This document shows, piece by piece, positions 14,555-19,244 of a stretch of 19,244 bases of DNA; position 1 is the stretch's first letter, and every line of letters starts with the position of its first letter. The notes below the pieces were generated by a model. It ran no database searches. It worked only from the letters and a program-made list of their open reading frames with translations, and had not been told where the DNA came from. Location of the stretch: positions 1 through 19,244 of the forward strand of contig LIHJ01000082.1 in NCBI GenBank assembly GCA_001399805.1, written 5' to 3'. Made by a program: the position numbers and the translations under genes. The DNA is from Candidatus Bathyarchaeota archaeon BA1 (lineage in GTDB: Archaea; Thermoproteota; Bathyarchaeia; Bathyarchaeales; Bathyarchaeaceae).

Positions 14555-14692
14555 TTAGTTCAAGCTAAGTTTCTTACACTTCTGGTGAAATGCATTTTCA
14601 GTCTTACCAATCTGGGCAGCTATTGTCTCAACTGATTCCTCAAGCCTCCCATGATTTTAGTCACGGCTTCCAGCGTTTAGCGTGGACTTTGC
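14555..14692 (-). pseudogene. Possible HTH-domain gene fragment
   Basis: On the minus strand, LEESVETIAAQIGKTENAF, followed by HQKCKKLSLN and TAA at 14557-14555, reads like a small helix-turn-helix (the S-V-E-x-I-A-x-x-I-G-K-T pattern). Upstream, TLEAVTKIMG lies in a different frame, and joining them needs an insertion or deletion near 14645. There is no start or ribosome site. It is either the lost tail of the neighbouring gene or a separate relic. Confidence 0.3.
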
Positions 14693-15206
14693 GTCGCACA
14701 CCGCATCTGCTGGTTCGCGGCTCAATGATCTGCTCGAAACAGCTACTCGGCGTTGCGAGCCTCCTTAACGCCTCCCTCAATTCCAGGCACTCAGCCCTAC
14801 GCTCATACTCGTTAATCATGAGTTGGGAAAAGGCATCCGTCTCAAATCGATCTCCCAAAATTTTAGAGGAGGAAAAATACACTATGCTCTCCCTCGCGAC
14901 AATATCCTCGTTACACTTCTGTCCTAGGTGTAGAACTTCATGGAGTAAAATCTGCACGTTCTCTCCCACGCTCTCCTTCAATACCACCAGCATTTTCTCC
15001 CTGATGGAAAGGCCGAGGGTGAACTTAGCCCTTAACTTCGCCAGCTCCTCGCTCCTCAACCTCTCCATATAAAACTTGTAGAAGAAGTTGTAGTCTCCAA
15101 CAAGCAAGTCGAAGCGTGGTGCCTCTACATTTGAAACTTGAAGAAGCTCTGAAACCTCCTTGATGAGACTCTCTGTTCTATCGGTTTTCCATAGCACTTG
15201 ATTCAC
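14661..15206 (-). CDS. ImmA/IrrE-like HExxH protein
   Basis: Up to 181 residues, not assignable to a named family with confidence. The key feature is ILLHEVLHLGQKCNEDIVARE at about 86-106: an HExxH zinc motif (H89, E90, H93) followed by an acidic-rich helix with E100 and E106 as candidate third ligands. This matches the layout of small zincins such as ImmA/IrrE, which cleave a partner transcription regulator. The N-terminal half is helical and charged. The start may be GTG 15206, but GGTGA at 15208-15204 is a ribosome site for the in-frame GTG at 15197, which I find more likely. The gene overlaps the end of a winged-helix gene on the same strand. The last 25 residues (after EALRRLATPS) are Arg-rich and may come from a shifted frame. 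Confidence 0.6.
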   Translation of the reverse strand: MNQVLWKTDRTESLIKEVSELLQVSNVEAPRFDLLVGDYNFFYKFYMERLRSEELAKLRAKFTLGLSIREKMLVVLKESVGENVQILLHEVLHLGQKCNEDIVARESIVYFSSSKILGDRFETDAFSQLMINEYERRAECLELREALRRLATPSSCFEQIIEPRTSRCGVRRKVHAKRWKP

Positions 15207-15615
15207 CGATATATTCGGCTAGGCTATGTGCAGCCCACTTTAACTCGCTCTTAAATATGGGCTCATACTTTCTCATTAACAGAACAGCTTCTCTAACGGG
15301 GCTCTCCCCCTTGATGGAGCTAAGAAGGGTCAGGACCTTGGTGGAAAGCTCCCTCACCAACATGTAACGATACACATCCGCCAATCTCCTCGCCAATTCA
15401 TCCTCCGCCAGCTCAAAGACTCCTGCCCCTCTCTTCCTAACCAGCCCAGCTTCAACAAGCTTAGATAATGCTTGATACACCTGATTTCTGCTATACCCCG
15501 TGAATTCACAAAGCTCTCTAACACTAACAGACTTCCATATGGACAGAAGCTCTAAAATCTCATGGGCAGACCTTAAACTCAAACTCTCCTTGACGTCATC
15601 CGCCAACCTCAACAT
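15178..15615 (-). CDS. Winged-helix transcriptional regulator
   Basis: 145 residues. Residues about 17-69 form a winged helix: AHEILELLSIW, then VSVRELCEFTGYSRNQVYQA as helix-turn-helix, LSKLVEAGLVRKRGAG as the recognition end and wing, and VFEL. This is close to MarR/TrmB-type archaeal regulators. The C-terminal half (LADVYRYMLVRELSTKVLTL and on) is helical and probably dimerises. The start is ATG 15615, with a TATA-like box at 15657-15649 and a pair of direct repeats around the expected transcription start that could be its own operator. Its end overlaps the HExxH gene by up to 29 bases, so the two proteins are probably made together; regulator plus zincin is the layout of ImmR/ImmA-like switches (inference). 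Confidence 0.8.
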   Translation of the reverse strand: MLRLADDVKESLSLRSAHEILELLSIWKSVSVRELCEFTGYSRNQVYQALSKLVEAGLVRKRGAGVFELAEDELARRLADVYRYMLVRELSTKVLTLLSSIKGESPVREAVLLMRKYEPIFKSELKWAAHSLAEYIGESSAMENR

Positions 15616-15825
15616 ACAATAACGCCTAACAAAATGCCACCTAACACAGTATTTAACAGTTATGCTACCAAAAATAGCGACCTAGCGCGATATTTTTTGC
15701 AAACATGAATGCTATTTCTTCAGAAAGAGTGAAATTATATCTTTCGAATACTACGATGCGCACCCAATGATCGTAGATGAACTATTGGGGTTTTATTATT
15801 CGGATTGGCGCATATCGTATTAGCT
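15616..15825. other. Intergenic region right of the regulator gene
   Basis: 210 bases between the regulator's start and the S8 protease's stop. Apart from the promoter and repeats at 15625-15657 I see no gene or clear structure; the rest is AT-rich. Confidence 0.4.
15625..15657 (-). promoter_or_regulatory. Promoter and candidate operator of the regulator gene
   Basis: The minus strand has GTTAAATAC (15657-15649) as a TATA-like box. Between it and ATG 15615 are two direct copies of TGTTAGG (15646-15640 and 15631-15625), 15 bases apart, over the expected start of transcription. That position suits autorepression by the encoded winged-helix protein. Confidence 0.4.
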
Positions 15826-18800
15826 TCATCCCTGTTTTCTTTGGCGAAGCCTTACTAAGACCGTCACAATGATAATGGCAAGTGTGGTTAAGGCAACGCC
15901 AAGAACTGTGATGCTTAATGGAAACATGAGGTATATCACTTGCTCTTTAGAAGCGTCGCCTTCAAGGGTCGCGGATTGACCAAGATATGAAACTTCAGCT
16001 TTGAATGTTCCGAGCGGAATCAAGCTTAATCGAATAACCCCATCCCCACCACTCTTCAATTGAGTGCTGGTTTGGTTGGCAAGGGTGATCTTGGCGTGGG
16101 CATCTGTGATGGGTAGTCCCAGTGGATCGCGAATACGTATTTCCATATCATAGATTTCAAGATTTATCCTCACAATGCTTGGTTTATCGAGAGTGAAGAT
16201 TTTTTTAGGTTGGGGTTTTACATCCACGCCCATCCACTCCACTCCTCTTAAAACATATTGACCTGAGTCCATCCAGATGGCCGCATACTCCGTAAGCCTT
16301 ATCGTAGCCACTATGCTTACTTTGTCGGTTTGTGAGAAATCAAGCTCGATGAAGCTTGGCTTAATCTTGACAATGCCTTTCGCGTCAAAGAACTCAAAGG
16401 TGAGCTGGTGCTGAAGCTTCCAAAATGCAACCATTGTCTTCGGCCTGTTGACCACTATTTCTACGCTTGGCTTCGGGAGCGCTTTTTCTGCCTCCATCCA
16501 CCTTAAGAACACGGCACGGGTTCCGTTCTTTATGACCACGATTTCTTCGATCGAAACCTCGGCTATACTTTTTTCATCGTACCATCCCGATCCCCTTGGC
16601 TCACCGTACTCTGAGAGAACGTTTAGAAAATGCTGAGTCTTCCATTCAGCCATTAATCGATGGGGCTGTTTTAAAACTACGCTGATCTCCCTCACATCTG
16701 TGATATGTGTTCCAGACCATCGAACGAAAACTCGGCGAGTGCCGTTTCCAAAATCCACCATAGATTCAATGGAGCACTTAACGATTCCTCCCTTGTCATA
16801 CCATTCCACATCCGTCATATTCTTGCCAAAAGAGGTACCGGAAACTTTTGGATGACCATAGAGGCTTCTGGCGATGAAGCGAAGCTGGTGATAATAAAGA
16901 GATGGCGTAGCTCCAACTCCAGCCGGTCCGGTCTGATTCGCCCCAAAACTGTTAATCCATCGCTCATCTTTGGTGGAGCCTGAGGCAAGCATATCAATAC
17001 TCCACATGCTTCCGCGGTCAACCCAAACTGTTTGAGCTCTCTCTGTAAGCTGCAGTTGAGCTGGTTTGCCAAAGAGCACATAATTTAGGAAGATGTCGCC
17101 TCTCAACCGGTCTCCGCCTGGAGCCACTTGGTAGAAGTGGGACGTGGACAGCTGATGATAATAGAGGATAGTAACATTGGTGGATGCAGTAGCTACGCCA
17201 GTTTCTTCGCTGGTTGCCCATCGCTCCCTCTCGTTGGAGCCACTGCTCAGAAGGTCGACACTCCATGTGGATTTGTCGTCGATCCAGATGCGTTCAGGAG
17301 AGGTGGTGAGGGTGACGGTAAAGGGGGTGGCTTTGACATGGCCTGGCGTTGTGGACCTATACCGGAGATGAACAAATCCACGCATTGGCTCTCCGCCTGG
17401 AGCAATAGCGTAAGAGTAAGCGGTGCTCCACTGCCTTTGCCATCGCCAGGTCAGGTTTGCACTATTTTTGATAGTGGTGGAGGTGCCTTCACTAGGTGGG
17501 TTCAGGTTAAGGATGTGGCCAGCACTAACATAGCGGGCATTCGGGGCTAGAGGCAAAACTTGGTCCACAGAAATGTGTATAGCCTCTCCAAATTTGAACG
17601 CGAAGTCTCGGGCTTTAGGCGGATCAATCGGGATAGTGAGCGTTCGATTAATATAGGTGTTGACACGTTGGGGCGGAATAACCCCACTTGCCGAGAGGCT
17701 TACCACGTGGTAAAGCTCCTTGAAGGTGTTGAAGGCGTCCACCTTACCATAACCCCACACGAGGTTCCACGGCTCGCCAGCTTTGGTGACGAATGCATCT
17801 ACGCGGGCTCGATGAAGGATTGCACTTTTCACCTGCTCAGCTGTAAGCGTTGGATTGGCTTCAAGTAGAAGGGCTGCAACGCCAGCCACAAACGGGGCAG
17901 ACGCACTTGTTCCAGAGAAGCTCCTTCTAATATCATCGATTCTTGGGTCAACAAAACGCGGGTCGTGCACGTATGCCCCTGAGGCAGCTGTGACGATTCT
18001 AAAGCCTGGCGCCGTAATATCGGGCTTCTTAAAGCCGTCAACTCTTGGCCCTAGGCTGCTGAAGGTTGTGATGTCCCCCATGTGGGTGGGGGGAGAGTAG
18101 GCGTAGGCGCCCACCACGATCATCGAATCAGCGACGGGCTCAGCATGAAGGGTGTAATGAGGGTCAACATTTTTGGTGAACATGGATGGTGTCGTGATTC
18201 CTTCCCAGTCATATCCCCTCATGTAAGCGTGAAACTCTACATCGCGGTTCGAGGGGTTCCGGATTGTTATGAGCCATTCTCCGTTGGGAAGCTGTTCGCC
18301 AGGCGGAGGCGTCGTGTCATGGGGAGCTAGATGATGGGCGGCTATGTCGAAACGTGTGGTCCCTCGCCGCGAAGTGCTACGCCATGAATAGTATTCCATG
18401 TCGCCGACGATTGTGGTGTTGTCTCTTCCAGTTAGCGGCACCGGGGGCAGTCCAGGCGGCTTGATCGAGAAAGTTAGGTTGATGGCTGGTTCTCGCCAGA
18501 GTATAGTGAAAGCCAGGATGTGGGAGGGTGTAAAGTCGGGCCTGTAGATCCTGTTATCCATGGCTTGGGCGGTTAGAGTGACAGCACTCTTGCCGGGTAC
18601 AACCATTCGTGCATGCCGATGCTTATCCGCCTCATTTCCCGCGGCGCCGGCTACCACTATTCCTCGAGCGGAGAGTTCGTCGATGATAGCGTCCACGTTT
18701 CCTGATCCATCAAAGAATCGGAACAGGGGCCAACCCCATGAGATGGAGATCACTCTTGCGCCCTTAGCCCCGAGCCAAGAGAGAGCTAAGTCAGGGGAAA

Positions 18801-19244
18801 CCCGATACTCCTTATGGAAGATGTCGACAACAAGAAGGGCTGCGTGTGGAGCAACACCAACATACTCATCAACCCCGGGTCGCCCAGCCACCAGGATTCC
18901 AGCAATAGGAGTGCCGTGGCCCATCTCATCCCGTGGGGCCCCTGTTAGATTGACCCCTCGAATGTAGACCCCTCGGCTGGTTAAGACTCTTAAAACCTTC
19001 TCGGTCCCATTCTCATATCGAAGCCATGGATGCGCCCAATCCACGCCTGTATCGGGAAGCCCGATGAGAACTCCTTTGCCAGTGAAGCCTTCCCGTGTCC
19101 AAGTTACTAACCCATGAATCCGATCAGCGCCCACATAGGGCGCGTTGGTCCTCAGCATGGGCTCAAGGAACGGGTCGTGGGAAGAGTCGATCTGAACCAC
19201 GTCGGGTCGAGCCGCAAGAGACTCAATTAGACCCCAAGGCACCT
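15826..19244 (-). CDS. Subtilisin-like (S8) surface protease, 5' end off window
   Basis: 1138 residues are visible; the frame runs past the window edge, so the signal peptide and most of the propeptide are missing (numbering is from GTG at 19242). The S8 triad is complete: Asp64 in GLPDTGVDWAHP, His109 in EMGHGTPIAG, Ser446 in SFSGTSASAPFVAG, with oxyanion Asn203 in AGAAGNEAD. A 170-residue insertion between Asn203 and Ser446 (about 215-375) looks like a beta-rich accessory domain. After the protease come two repeats of about 92 residues (about 604-787, each with APGG, W-x-D and SGS-x-x-x-ERW), then two different repeats (about 788-945, each with WYD, NGTR and F-x-RW). Residues about 1106-1130 are a transmembrane helix followed by RLRQRKQG, so the enzyme is anchored with its bulk outside. 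Role: probably extracellular protein or peptide digestion. Confidence 0.93.
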   Translation of the reverse strand, partial: VPWGLIESLAARPDVVQIDSSHDPFLEPMLRTNAPYVGADRIHGLVTWTREGFTGKGVLIGLPDTGVDWAHPWLRYENGTEKVLRVLTSRGVYIRGVNLTGAPRDEMGHGTPIAGILVAGRPGVDEYVGVAPHAALLVVDIFHKEYRVSPDLALSWLGAKGARVISISWGWPLFRFFDGSGNVDAIIDELSARGIVVAGAAGNEADKHRHARMVVPGKSAVTLTAQAMDNRIYRPDFTPSHILAFTILWREPAINLTFSIKPPGLPPVPLTGRDNTTIVGDMEYYSWRSTSRRGTTRFDIAAHHLAPHDTTPPPGEQLPNGEWLITIRNPSNRDVEFHAYMRGYDWEGITTPSMFTKNVDPHYTLHAEPVADSMIVVGAYAYSPPTHMGDITTFSSLGPRVDGFKKPDITAPGFRIVTAASGAYVHDPRFVDPRIDDIRRSFSGTSASAPFVAGVAALLLEANPTLTAEQVKSAILHRARVDAFVTKAGEPWNLVWGYGKVDAFNTFKELYHVVSLSASGVIPPQRVNTYINRTLTIPIDPPKARDFAFKFGEAIHISVDQVLPLAPNARYVSAGHILNLNPPSEGTSTTIKNSANLTWRWQRQWSTAYSYAIAPGGEPMRGFVHLRYRSTTPGHVKATPFTVTLTTSPERIWIDDKSTWSVDLLSSGSNERERWATSEETGVATASTNVTILYYHQLSTSHFYQVAPGGDRLRGDIFLNYVLFGKPAQLQLTERAQTVWVDRGSMWSIDMLASGSTKDERWINSFGANQTGPAGVGATPSLYYHQLRFIARSLYGHPKVSGTSFGKNMTDVEWYDKGGIVKCSIESMVDFGNGTRRVFVRWSGTHITDVREISVVLKQPHRLMAEWKTQHFLNVLSEYGEPRGSGWYDEKSIAEVSIEEIVVIKNGTRAVFLRWMEAEKALPKPSVEIVVNRPKTMVAFWKLQHQLTFEFFDAKGIVKIKPSFIELDFSQTDKVSIVATIRLTEYAAIWMDSGQYVLRGVEWMGVDVKPQPKKIFTLDKPSIVRINLEIYDMEIRIRDPLGLPITDAHAKITLANQTSTQLKSGGDGVIRLSLIPLGTFKAEVSYLGQSATLEGDASKEQVIYLMFPLSITVLGVALTTLAIIIVTVLVRLRQRKQG

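Noticed and set aside
1..19244. CRISPR array, tRNA or rRNA genes
   Set aside because: I found no regularly spaced repeats, no T-loop GTTCGA-type motif in a cloverleaf context, and no rRNA-like sequence.

Overview
The window reads as a chromosomal segment of an archaeon. Evidence: a deoxyhypusine synthase gene, an RPA-type OB-fold single-stranded DNA-binding protein like that of Sulfolobus, two small TRAM-domain proteins, TATA-like boxes about 25 to 35 bases before several genes, and Shine-Dalgarno sites of the GAGGTGATC type. A Thermoproteota (TACK) lineage, possibly Bathyarchaeia, fits the gene content, but that placement is inference; there is no rRNA, tRNA or other marker here to fix it.

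Layout. 1-1131 (+): TRAM protein, OB-fold SSB, TRAM protein. 1328-2588 (-): a MazG-like gene broken by one base, and a FemAB/GNAT-like acyltransferase. 2735-4054 (+): deoxyhypusine synthase followed at once by a small Cys-rich protein. 4221-7977: two tail-to-tail relatives of the magnesium chelatase ATPase. The plus copy is an 855-residue AAA+ / two-TM / VWA fusion. The minus copy is an AAA+-only protein interrupted by a 44-base duplication of its P-loop. 8063-10896 (+): tldD and tldE, divergent from the minus AAA+ gene. 10897-12432: a decayed stretch with a frameshifted retropepsin-fold gene and an internally deleted IS200/IS605 element. 12433-14430 (+): oppD and oppF ATPases without their permeases. 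14555-15615 (-): a winged-helix regulator overlapping an HExxH (ImmA/IrrE-like) protein, plus a possible HTH fragment. 15826-19244 (-): a large membrane-anchored subtilisin-like protease running off the right edge.

The most unusual part is the chelatase-like pair. The plus protein has the order of ChlD/BchD (AAA+ then VWA), but has a transmembrane hairpin where ChlD has an acidic/proline-rich linker, and its Walker B Glu is Gln. The minus protein looks like the active ChlI partner, with intact Asp-Glu. The two genes share a 192-base inverted block at 191/192 identity inside otherwise diverged sequence, which looks like gene conversion. One edge of that block coincides with the P-loop duplication that breaks the minus gene. 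No ChlH/CobN-type catalytic subunit is in view.

Three separate loci (MazG-like, minus AAA+, retropepsin-like) carry frameshifts. The retropepsin-like gene sits next to transposon debris and looks truly decayed. The other two could be real or assembly/sequencing errors; raw reads would decide.
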